Part shown: piece by piece, positions 27,121-34,364 of the stretch
Layout of the letters: the number at the start of each line of letters is the position of its first letter
Position numbering within the stretch: the stretch's first letter is position 1
Assembly: GCA_012522535.1 (NCBI GenBank)
Contig: JAAYKF010000026.1
Location: 1 to 34,364, forward strand
Origin: Bacteroidales bacterium
GTDB lineage: Bacteria > Bacteroidota > Bacteroidia > Bacteroidales > WCHB1-69
Reading direction: 5' to 3'
Length of the DNA: 34,364 nucleotides
Position numbers and translations under genes: made by a program
The notes under the pieces: model-generated
The model's database searches: none
What the model was told of the DNA's origin: nothing
Seen by the model: the letters and a program-made list of their open reading frames with translations, nothing else

Positions 27121-27145
27121 AAGGGAGCACAAACTGCACTCCCTT
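27121..27145 (-). terminator. Rho-independent terminator of the truncated T9SS gene
   Basis: On the minus strand, AAGGGAG and CTCCCTT arms (27145-27139 and 27127-27121) with inner GCA/TGC pairing are followed by TTTTTATTT (27125 downward). It lies 21 bases after the stop codon at 27166. Confidence 0.75.
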
Positions 27146-27165
27146 ATAGATTCACAAATCAATTA

Positions 27166-28737
27166 CTATTTGCTTATGCTTATTTTGTACTGCATCACCT
27201 CTTCGTTGCTACTGATGTTTAGCAAATAATTTCCTGAGGCGAGACCCAATGCTTGGGCATTAATTTCTATTTGGAAATTTTCACTTGGAATATCTCCTTG
27301 ATAGATATTTGCAATTTTGCGTCCAAGCATATCCATACAATCAATGGTAATTGTTGTTGCTTTGGGTGAATTTATCACCAAAGTTGATTTGTTTACAAAT
27401 GGATTGGGGTATAATTTAACTGAGTTTGACAGCGAATTGTCTTCAATGCCCACACCTTGTAAATTGTAGGGTAACGACAGGGTGCTACAACCAAAATTAT
27501 CGGTTAGTTCCACAAAGTACAAGCCATTTTGTGTTGCCATATAAAAGCTATTTGTAGCTCCTGCAATAGCCTCCCCATTATAGTACCACTGGAAGGCATA
27601 ACCACCTGTAATTGAAGACTGTAGCAAACCTTCAGTTTCTGTAATAGTTGGTGTTGGAGGATTGGGGTTTACATTAATAGATACTGGTGCTGAAGCCCTG
27701 GAACAGTTGTTGACATCTGTTACCACAACCCAATAGTTTCCAGCTTCTTGAACAGAAATGGATTGGGTGCTGGCACCTGTATTCCAATTATAGGCAATTC
27801 CAGATGAACAGCTTAGAAGCGTAGAATTTCCTTCACAGATAGTTTGTGGTTCCGATGGCGTAATTGTTGGTGGTTCAGGATTATAGAAGCTAATATTTAG
27901 GTTGTTAGAAATGGACATACAGCCACTTACATCAGGGGCAGTAACGTAATATGTTCCTACTTCACTAACGTAAATACTTTGTGTTGTAGCTCCTGTACTC
28001 CAAAGGATATTTTCACTGGCAGTGGTGCTAATTTGAATTGAATCACCATAGCAAATAGAGATATTTCCAGATGGAGTAATATCTATGGGTGAAGTAACGT
28101 GATTTTCAATTGTTACAATTTCCGAAACTGCTACACAACTATTGGCATCAGTAACACTAACCCAGTACTGACCAGCTTCTACAACATTTGTTGACTGACT
28201 TGTACTACCGTTGCTCCACTCATAGCTAACTCCTTGACTTGAGATTAAATTAACGCTCTCGCCGGGACAAACTGTAATTGTTCCGTTGGGCGTAATTGTG
28301 GGTGCTTGCACAGCGGCAAACTCTACAAAATATGGGTCTGAAACAAAGTTGCAGTTTTCGGATGTTAGAACCTGTACAGAGTAGTAGCCGGGTGTTGTAA
28401 CTGCAATACTTTGTGTTGTTTCGCCAGTACTCCACAGGTATGAAACGCCTTCGTTGGCTGTTAGAATAACTGTTTCACCATTGCATACAACACCATCTGT
28501 ATTGGAAGTTATGGTAGCTTTATCGCACACTAGGCTTATGTACCAACCTGAATTGAACACTGAATTATCGGATATAAAGTGGAATGTTAAACACTGCCCT
28601 GAAGATGTTATCGATGTTGAAAGGATTGTTCCAGAGAATACATTTATAAAGTTTTCATTTTCAGTTCCAATTCCATTGTATATTGATAGGTAGTCGTAGC
28701 TATTTTCAGTATATAAATTTAATTGGGTGCAAATATA
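27166..28737 (-). pseudogene. 5'-truncated T9SS-exported surface protein (partial CUB, Ig-like repeats, sorting domain)
   Basis: An open frame runs from just after a TAA (28740-28738) to 27166. Its first 60 codons encode the second half of a CUB domain (LYTENSYDYLSIYNGIG, then GQCLTFHFISD, then SGWYISLVC). No ATG, GTG or TTG occurs before the GTG at 28560, which lies inside the CUB domain, and no signal peptide exists. From that GTG (464 codons) come four Ig/PKD-like repeats, a degenerate fifth, and a T9SS type A sorting domain (KLYPNPFVNKST to the end, about 381-464). The 120 bases upstream show no CUB-like sequence in any frame, so this is a true 5' loss rather than a frameshift. A consensus promoter lies exactly at the break. 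Confidence 0.7.
27649..28518 (-). repeat. Four tandem Ig/PKD-like protein repeats of about 72 residues
   Basis: Residues 15-86, 87-158, 159-230 and 231-304 (numbered from the GTG at 28560) each follow the plan TITP-x-ICxGxSxxL-x-YxWSTGxTTQSIxVxxxGxYxVxVTDxxxC. Such modules build rigid extracellular stalks in gliding-motility-type and adhesin proteins of Bacteroidota. Confidence 0.8.
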
Positions 28738-28760
28738 TTACAAAATTCGACATTAACAAA
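28730..28760 (-). promoter_or_regulatory. Consensus promoter at the 5' break of the truncated CUB gene
   Basis: The minus strand reads TTTG (28760-28757), a 19-base spacer and TATATTTG (28737-28730), a perfect match. The predicted start is near 28723. The -7 box overlaps the first surviving CUB codons, so any transcript would be almost leaderless for this frame and lack a canonical start codon. Confidence 0.65.
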
Positions 28761-28866
28761 TTGTCTAAACATTTTAGTTGAAATAAAATATGAAAACACA
28801 CTTTGAAACCCTATATAACGCAATACAATTGGTACTTAAAGCTATTTCAGCACAAATACAGTTTTG

Positions 28867-31761
28867 TTAATTTTTATTGCAAATAATATCATAAGGACAA
28901 TATATGCAATCATTCACTTCCTCTGTTTGGGTAAAGGGCAAATTCTTATTATATATATGTGTAGTCAAAAATTCTGAAAGCTCCTTTTCAAATAAATTTA
29001 ATGTCTCAAGTTTTATCACATTGGCATCTACTTTATCTCCAATTTTAAGGTCAAAATATGGGTTCCTTCTTCGTAATGATGCAATTTTTGAGGACAAAAA
29101 CTCCAAATTCTTATTATATTCTGACAAACTTTCATCTTTCATAAAAGAGAGTGCATAGCACATAAGCTGCAAAGCCTTGGCTTTTTCCCTTGGTCCACTA
29201 CTTTTCTTTTCCGTTTTTTCCAAATTATAAAGCAGCTCTTTTATATCCGAAATAACAACTTCTTTATTATCAACAGAACCAGTTTTGTAATCTATTACAT
29301 TCACCACACCATCAATCTTTTCAATGCTATCGGCAATACCTGTCAAATAGACCACAGAACCCTCCACAGCATCTACAGAAATTCCATGTTGAAGCTTAAC
29401 TTCTTGAGCAATGGGAATAATTTCCACATTATCATTTATTAATTCTATTTGTAAACTCAAATATTCGGAGACATATTTTTGAACAACCTCAAAAGCTATG
29501 GCATTTCTCCCACTTTGCAAATCATCTTTTGTGAATTTGTTTTTCTCAAAAGCTTTTATACTCAACTCTTTGATTTTATCATGGTTGAATTGCTTAAAAT
29601 CATTGGCTACAAGAACCACATTGGGCGTAAAAGTTCCATATATATCTTCTAAAACTTCATGAATAATTGTCCCCAACAAAGCATAATCAGGGTCTTCCAT
29701 AATTTCATCAGCCTCTTTAATTTTCTCTACATATCTGAAATAATATTTAAGCGGACACTGAATATAGGTAGATATTGCTGAAGGCGAAATATAATTTATA
29801 GACTTTAATTTATTGAAAACTTCATCTGTTTTTTTAATTATAATTTCATTATTTTGGGAGCTTTCATAATCAAAATCTAAAACTTTTGATGTGATTTTAA
29901 TATTGGGATATCTTTTAGAAATATCATATTCCAATTGACGAATAAATCTACTTTTTTCGGCTTTGCCATCGGCACTGGAACCCAAATATAGCAAGCTTAT
30001 ATTTTTGGCTCTATACAATAATCTATAAAAGTGATAAGCAAAAACTGCATCTTTTTGAATATGAGAGTATAGCCCCAAATGCCTCCTTAAATCAAAGGGT
30101 AAAAGCGAATTATGTGTTTTTCCAGCAGGCAAAACAGACTCATTAACCGAAAGCATAATCACATTATTGAAGTCCAACAGTCGAGTTTCCAAAAAGCCCA
30201 TCAATTGCGGTCCTTGGTGAGCATCACCAGAAAAAGACAATGTTTGAGACGATAGTTTTGAAAAGAAAATCTGACTCAATTCATCAATCTTTAAATTTAT
30301 TTTGTAGCTCTCCAATGCCGAAATAATATCTTTGAAAATATCTTCAAAAACAACAATGAAAGATTTTAGAATTGTGGAAACTGAACTTTTGTTTTCAATG
30401 TTTGGATATAAATCTTCAATACTATTTAAAACTTTTAGAATTAGTCTTAAAAAATCTACGGCATTTTCATATCTGTTAAAAAGCTCGCCAATGGCTTCCC
30501 AAATAGCCTGATTTTCAATTAAATTTTCAACTCCTTTTTGGGTGTAATAGCTAATGTTTTTCGATAAAATTGTTGCTACTACATTATTATTATAGTCTAA
30601 ATTATCCTTAAAAAGTTTTTGAATATATGGGTGCGATAAAATGGCAATTAAGTCCTTATAGTAGTATAGAGCCTCCTTTTTTCCCTCGCTGTGCCTTTGA
30701 CTGTTTGTGTGCAAATCGAAAAGCAAACCAACAAACTTTGCTGGCATTAAGTTGCTTAAACTCAAGCCCATAGTAATATTTACATCTTCGGGAATGGAGT
30801 TTAGTAGCAAGGGCAAAACCGTTTCATCTACTGGAATTAAAACTGTATTCTGCTCTTTATTCTTCGAAACAATTTTATGGAAAATAGAGGCGGCATACTT
30901 CGCTTGAGCTAAATCGCTGGGAGCCTCAATAATTTCGATATTTTTATCTGATAAAAAATGTTCTGCAACAAAAGTAGTATCATTGTCTATCCCCAAAAAC
31001 TCCAAATTTTTACGGATAAATATTCCAGTTTTATCTTCACTATTTTTTTTCAATAAATCTTTGTCAATATCCCAATAAAAGTCTGCTAATCCCTCAACCT
31101 TCAACTGTTTCATTATGTGCAACTCACTCTCTGTAAGGGCATTGAAACCGCAAAACAGTAACTTTTCCCATCTATTTTTAACTTTGTTGGGATTAAAACT
31201 TCCAACAGCTTGTCGATAGTATAAACCTTGATATGCTAAGTTTTGATCCAATAATTTCTCTCTAATATCTTTGTAGAAAAATTCAAGTTTTTTGAAAAAA
31301 TTCAGATAGTTTTTTTGTAAGTCTGTTAATTGATTTTCGGGAATATCATACATGCTCAACTCTCTGATGCTTGTGAGGGACGAAAAAGCTGCTTCCCCAT
31401 TTTTTAGGTGCAAATCTATTTCGTTTATATCATTTAAAAAAAGCGTAGCCCAGCCCACAAACTTCTTGAAATCATTTTTTTCATCAAACTCGTCTTGCTC
31501 AGGAATTGAGTCTCTGAAAATTTTATTCAGCATAAGTAAAAGCTGTAGATTATCTATTTTTTGTAAGCCCGATAAATCCAACATCAGCTCATCAATGGTA
31601 AGAAATTCTGGGAGCATTAAAGTTTCTCCACTATGCTTATGAAGCTCGTTTACCAACAATCTTTGACTTCTTTTTGTTGGTGTTACAATGCAAATATCTG
31701 CTAAATTTTCGGAGTAACTTTTGGAAATTTCCTCAGCTAAAAGTTCTAAAAATGTTTTCAT
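28867..31761 (-). CDS. AddB-like PD-(D/E)XK nuclease / degenerate helicase
   Basis: This 964-residue cytoplasmic protein resembles AddB, a subunit of the AddAB recombination nuclease. The N-terminal Walker-type region reads VTPTKRSQRLLVNEL, without a GKT motif, so helicase ATPase activity is probably lost, as in other AddB-like chains. The C-terminal nuclease (about 660-964) has His701 in GTIIHEVLEDIY, Asp824-x-Lys826 in VIDYKTG, and four cysteines (Cys669, Cys952, Cys955, Cys961) placed like the 4Fe-4S cluster of AddB. An AddA-type helicase gene is not in this window. Its ATG overlaps the stop of the upstream nucleotidyltransferase gene (ATGA), so it belongs to that operon. Confidence 0.85.
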   Translation of the reverse strand: MKTFLELLAEEISKSYSENLADICIVTPTKRSQRLLVNELHKHSGETLMLPEFLTIDELMLDLSGLQKIDNLQLLLMLNKIFRDSIPEQDEFDEKNDFKKFVGWATLFLNDINEIDLHLKNGEAAFSSLTSIRELSMYDIPENQLTDLQKNYLNFFKKLEFFYKDIREKLLDQNLAYQGLYYRQAVGSFNPNKVKNRWEKLLFCGFNALTESELHIMKQLKVEGLADFYWDIDKDLLKKNSEDKTGIFIRKNLEFLGIDNDTTFVAEHFLSDKNIEIIEAPSDLAQAKYAASIFHKIVSKNKEQNTVLIPVDETVLPLLLNSIPEDVNITMGLSLSNLMPAKFVGLLFDLHTNSQRHSEGKKEALYYYKDLIAILSHPYIQKLFKDNLDYNNNVVATILSKNISYYTQKGVENLIENQAIWEAIGELFNRYENAVDFLRLILKVLNSIEDLYPNIENKSSVSTILKSFIVVFEDIFKDIISALESYKINLKIDELSQIFFSKLSSQTLSFSGDAHQGPQLMGFLETRLLDFNNVIMLSVNESVLPAGKTHNSLLPFDLRRHLGLYSHIQKDAVFAYHFYRLLYRAKNISLLYLGSSADGKAEKSRFIRQLEYDISKRYPNIKITSKVLDFDYESSQNNEIIIKKTDEVFNKLKSINYISPSAISTYIQCPLKYYFRYVEKIKEADEIMEDPDYALLGTIIHEVLEDIYGTFTPNVVLVANDFKQFNHDKIKELSIKAFEKNKFTKDDLQSGRNAIAFEVVQKYVSEYLSLQIELINDNVEIIPIAQEVKLQHGISVDAVEGSVVYLTGIADSIEKIDGVVNVIDYKTGSVDNKEVVISDIKELLYNLEKTEKKSSGPREKAKALQLMCYALSFMKDESLSEYNKNLEFLSSKIASLRRRNPYFDLKIGDKVDANVIKLETLNLFEKELSEFLTTHIYNKNLPFTQTEEVNDCIYCPYDIICNKN

Positions 31762-32507
31762 ACAAAGAATTTATGGAAATATTTTTCGGCCTCTTTCAAA
31801 TCGTCTGGTTTTCCCACATCCGACCAATAATCGGCAATATCAACATAAGCTTTTATCTCATGTTTTTTGGATAGTTCCAAATACATTTCGGTGGTTGAAA
31901 ACTTTGGTTTTTCAGCTTTATAAAGCTGAAAAATTTTAGGATTAATCATATGTATTCCACTGAAAGCCATTGGGATATACTCATCTTGCTGTCGAGTGAT
32001 AATCTCTTGCCCGGTGGTGAAATTTTTCCAGCCACTCAAAATGTAATCTTTGCTAAACAAAAAGTATCTTGATGTAAATCTATCACGTACAGCCAAAGTA
32101 GCAATTGCTTTATTATCAAGATGTTGCGAAAGCATTCTATCTATATCGATATTACTCATAACATCGCAATTGTGCAACAAAAAAGGCTCATCGCCAAAAA
32201 AATGCGATGCTTTAAAAAGTCCACCACCTGTATCCAATAACTGGGACGATTCATCAGAGATGTGTAGATTTATATTTCCCTTGTAATGGGCTGCAAAGTC
32301 AATTATTTTATCTGCAAAATGATGAACATTTATCACAACATCTGTGTATGCAAACTTTTCCAACTTGCGTAAAACAATTTCCAAAAGTGGATATCCATTT
32401 ATCTCCACCAAAGCCTTAGGCATATCTCTTGTTGCACTACCTAAACGTGTTCCAAGTCCGGCTGCAAAAATCATTGCTTTTTTGGGTTTAATCTCCATAT
32501 TTTGCAT
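31758..32507 (-). CDS. murU: MurU-like sugar-1-phosphate nucleotidyltransferase
   Basis: This 249-residue cytoplasmic enzyme of the NTP-transferase fold carries the signature AAGLGTRLGSATRDMPKALVEING (about 15-38), the metal-binding Asp in LLHNCDVMSN (about 110-120) and the late-domain DYWSDVGKPDDL (about 222-233). Short length without a left-handed helix acetyltransferase domain fits MurU, which makes UDP-MurNAc from MurNAc-1-phosphate. The upstream gene encodes an AmgK-like kinase, the known partner of MurU in peptidoglycan recycling. Related hexose-1-phosphate enzymes cannot be excluded. It starts 19 bases after that gene and overlaps the nuclease gene by 4 bases. An alternative start three codons inside (MEIKPKK) is possible. 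Confidence 0.72.
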   Translation of the reverse strand: MQNMEIKPKKAMIFAAGLGTRLGSATRDMPKALVEINGYPLLEIVLRKLEKFAYTDVVINVHHFADKIIDFAAHYKGNINLHISDESSQLLDTGGGLFKASHFFGDEPFLLHNCDVMSNIDIDRMLSQHLDNKAIATLAVRDRFTSRYFLFSKDYILSGWKNFTTGQEIITRQQDEYIPMAFSGIHMINPKIFQLYKAEKPKFSTTEMYLELSKKHEIKAYVDIADYWSDVGKPDDLKEAEKYFHKFFV

Positions 32508-32526
32508 TTTATAAAATTAAAAACTT

Positions 32527-33942
32527 CTATTGCTCACGATGATTTAGAATTACTTTCACTGCATATTTTTCTTCTATATACTTAGAAAAAACCTCTGCAA
32601 AATAGACCGACCTGTGCTGTCCGCCTGTACAACCAAAATTTATTTGCAAATTAGTGAAATTTCTTTCAATATAATTTTGTACGCTAATATCTATTAACGA
32701 TTTCACAGAGTCCTTAAACTGATCCACAACCTCATACTCTTCCAAATAATCTGACACTTCTTTGTCCATTCCAGTGAGGGTTTTATACTCTTCCAAGCGT
32801 CCTGGATTGGGCAAAGCTCTACAATCAAAAATAAAGCCACCGCCGTTGCCACTATCATCCGTTGGCAAGCCTTTTTTAAAGGAGAAACTATTAACTCTAA
32901 CTGTCAAACCTTTATAATCTTTTCCAATATCCATAAGTCTTTCGTTTACTGTTAAACTCTTCAGAACCTCCTTCAGAGTAGGAATTTCAATATCAATTAA
33001 ATCTTTGGAAAGTAAGTTTTTAAGATTTTCCAAAGCGTAAGGAATGCTCATTAAAAAGTGAGTTTTTTTCTCGTAAAAGCCTCTATATCCGTACGCTCCC
33101 ATAGCCTGCATTATACGCACTAAAACAAATGCATAAAAATCTTTTTTGAACTTATTTCTATCTATGGCAATATGTTTTTCTAAGGCATTCAAATATTTTT
33201 CCAATAATAGTTCTCGTATATTTTCACTCAAATCTGCTTTTGCATCATAGAGCAAAGAAGCCAAATCATACTGCAAAGCTCCCCTCCTACCTCCCTGATA
33301 ATCAATAAAATAAATATCATCGCCTTTTAGCATTATATTCCTCGATTGAAAATCTCGGTATAGGAAAAAATCGCTATCTATTTGCGAAAGATATTCTGCA
33401 AAATGATTGAAATCATCTTCCAAACTCTGCTCATCATAGGGGATATGTGCAAGTTTTAGAAAGTAATATTTAAAGTAGTTCAAATCCCACATCATGGACT
33501 GCTTATCAAAGGCTCCGCGCGGGTAGCAATTGGAGTAATTGAAATTTTCGTGTCCTAAAACTTGAAATCGAGGAAGTTCTTCAACCACTTTTAGGTAAAT
33601 ATTTACTACACTTTCGGGGATAAATTCATCTTTCCTCTCTGCTGTTAGTCTGGAATAGAGCGTTTCGTTACCAAAATCCTCCTGTAAATAGGCTGTTTTG
33701 TCATCACTAACAATATAAATTTCGGGTACAGAAAAACCTTTTTCTTTGAAATGTTTTGTGAACTCCAAAAAGGCATTATTCTCCTTCAAATCATCATTCA
33801 CAACCCCAACAGCAGTACCCTTTTGAGAGCTCAATCTGTAATATGTTCTGTTGGAACCTGAAATGGGAAGCGGTGCAATTTTCTCAACATCTTCACCTCT
33901 CCATTTCTTATATAACTCTATCAATAAGTCTTTTTCATTCAT
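32527..33942 (-). CDS. amgK: AmgK-like amino-sugar kinase fused to a RapZ C-terminal domain
   Basis: Starting at ATG 33942 the protein has 471 residues. An in-frame TTG 13 codons upstream is rejected because the -7 box lies between them. Residues about 1-325 form an aminoglycoside-phosphotransferase-type kinase: PISGSNRTYYRL in the nucleotide loop region, YRDFQSRN (catalytic Asp197, Asn202) and FIDYQGGRRG (metal Asp214). AmgK phosphorylates MurNAc/GlcNAc at C1. Residues about 331-471 form a RapZ C-terminal domain, with VNSFSFKKGLP and FGCTGGQHRSV (436-446). In E. coli the RapZ C-terminal domain binds glucosamine-6-phosphate and the small RNA GlmZ. No Walker A RapZ N-terminal ATPase is present. 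It is first in the operon with murU and the nuclease gene. Confidence 0.82.
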   Translation of the reverse strand: MNEKDLLIELYKKWRGEDVEKIAPLPISGSNRTYYRLSSQKGTAVGVVNDDLKENNAFLEFTKHFKEKGFSVPEIYIVSDDKTAYLQEDFGNETLYSRLTAERKDEFIPESVVNIYLKVVEELPRFQVLGHENFNYSNCYPRGAFDKQSMMWDLNYFKYYFLKLAHIPYDEQSLEDDFNHFAEYLSQIDSDFFLYRDFQSRNIMLKGDDIYFIDYQGGRRGALQYDLASLLYDAKADLSENIRELLLEKYLNALEKHIAIDRNKFKKDFYAFVLVRIMQAMGAYGYRGFYEKKTHFLMSIPYALENLKNLLSKDLIDIEIPTLKEVLKSLTVNERLMDIGKDYKGLTVRVNSFSFKKGLPTDDSGNGGGFIFDCRALPNPGRLEEYKTLTGMDKEVSDYLEEYEVVDQFKDSVKSLIDISVQNYIERNFTNLQINFGCTGGQHRSVYFAEVFSKYIEEKYAVKVILNHREQ

Positions 33943-33966
33943 AGATAAAACTTTAAACTTTATTGA

Positions 33967-33974
33967 CAAATATA
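33967..33974 (-). promoter_or_regulatory. -7 element of the kinase-RapZ operon
   Basis: The minus strand reads TATATTTG, an exact TAnnTTTG, with a start predicted near 33960 and a leader of about 18 bases to the ATG. No TTTG stands 19 bases upstream; that position is occupied by a dyad, which may reflect activator-dependent or regulated initiation. Confidence 0.45.
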
Positions 33975-33984
33975 GGAACAAAAC

Positions 33985-34007
33985 TTATGTAAATAAATTT
34001 TACATAA
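33985..34007. promoter_or_regulatory. Dyad TTATGTAAA / TTTACATAA over the -33 position
   Basis: Perfect 9-base inverted arms (33985-33993 and 33999-34007) with a 5-base spacer lie immediately upstream of the -7 element, where the -33 box should be. The form suits an operator for a dimeric regulator. It is AT-rich, so chance is possible. Confidence 0.35.
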
Positions 34008-34045
34008 ATAAGGTATCAACAATTATAAGTTGATTAAAATAATGC

Positions 34046-34070
34046 TGGTTTTTGTTTTATTAAAAAACCA
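34046..34070 (-). terminator. Weak hairpin after the right-edge T9SS gene
   Basis: TGGTTTTT (34046-34053) pairs with AAAAACCA (34063-34070) across a 9-base loop, directly after the stop codon at 34074. The following T content on the minus strand is modest, so termination is tentative. Confidence 0.4.
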
Positions 34071-34073
34071 AGT

Positions 34074-34364
34074 TTATTTAATAATTTTTATTACTACTAC
34101 CTCTTTGCTGGTCAAAATTCGGAGCAAGTAAATTCCTTTTTCTAAAAGTTCTCCCTCATTAAATTCGATATAGTTATTGCCAGCTCTCAGCGAAAGTTTT
34201 GGCGATGAAATTACAGTATTGCCCTGAGCATCATACATCTGAAAATATGCATAATCTTTCACTGGCGAATGAATTGCAATGGTAAAATGCTCATCTATGG
34301 GATTGGGAAACACCATTGCTTGCAACTTAGTTTTACTGTAATTTTCAACTTTAACACTATTATC
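34074..34364 (-). CDS. T9SS type A sorting domain, C-terminal end of a larger exported protein (partial)
   Basis: The minus-strand frame is open to the window edge and ends at 34074, giving 96 visible residues. The internal ATG or TTG codons are not the true start. FPNPIDEHFTIAIHSP is the typical opening of the Por-secretion C-terminal sorting domain, followed by FQMYDAQGNTVISS and ending LEKGIYLLRILTSKEVVVIKIIK, close to the family consensus G-x-Y-x-L-x-V-x-ending-K-I-K. The domain targets the protein through the type IX system to the cell surface or medium and is removed afterwards. The functional part of the protein lies to the right, outside the window. Confidence 0.88.
   Translation of the reverse strand, partial: DNSVKVENYSKTKLQAMVFPNPIDEHFTIAIHSPVKDYAYFQMYDAQGNTVISSPKLSLRAGNNYIEFNEGELLEKGIYLLRILTSKEVVVIKIIK

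Noticed and set aside
27649-28518. Tandem repeats considered as a CRISPR or DNA repeat array
   Set aside because: The periodicity is in the protein (72-residue Ig-like modules); DNA identity between units is low and there are no spacers.

Overview
The window is AT-rich chromosomal DNA from a member of the Bacteroidota, probably class Bacteroidia. Three things support this. Two genes end in the type IX secretion (T9SS) C-terminal sorting domain. Promoters follow the Bacteroidota sigma pattern (TTTG or TTG, about 19 bases, then TAnnTTTG) rather than -35/-10. Genes lack obvious Shine-Dalgarno sequences. The left edge holds the 5' end of a 16S rRNA gene transcribed leftward out of the window, with its leader, a boxA-like site and a consensus promoter.

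Left third (460-10188, + strand): a run of tightly spaced genes encodes a small outer-membrane barrel, a LolC/E-FtsX-type permease, dGTPase (dgt), RlmH and an EamA exporter. A universal stress protein with its own promoter and an exported M16 zinc peptidase follow, ending at a strong hairpin terminator. A membrane-anchored M23 cell-wall endopeptidase comes next.

Middle (10393-18643): a CNNM/CorC-type membrane protein on the minus strand is preceded by a possible 27-codon leader ORF. Next come an exported M48 metallopeptidase translationally coupled to a small outer-membrane barrel, a large exported protein of unknown function, two small exported unknowns with near-identical promoter/start regions, and a second EamA transporter on the plus strand. 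A roughly 500-base gene-free stretch then contains a 307-base palindrome-rich, MITE-like element with imperfect terminal inverted repeats, bracketed by direct repeats.

Right third (19147-34364, minus strand): a bacterial alpha-2-macroglobulin lipoprotein with an intact CLEQ thioester motif and penicillin-binding protein 1C form the known envelope defence/repair pair. A terminator-like hairpin lies inside the first codons of pbpC. A T9SS surface protein with Ig-like repeats is truncated at its 5' end in mid-CUB domain, exactly at a consensus promoter. A three-gene operon follows: an AmgK-like amino-sugar kinase fused to a RapZ C-terminal domain, a MurU-like nucleotidyltransferase, and an AddB-like PD-(D/E)XK nuclease. 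The right edge cuts through another T9SS cargo gene.

The common theme is envelope biology: peptidoglycan cleavage, synthesis and probable recycling, outer-membrane barrels and exported proteases. I see no CRISPR array, tRNA, prophage or conventional transposase. The most novel leads are the kinase-RapZ fusion operon, the attenuator-like hairpin in pbpC, the leader ORF upstream of the CNNM gene, the palindromic element, and the truncated CUB gene that has a promoter at its break.
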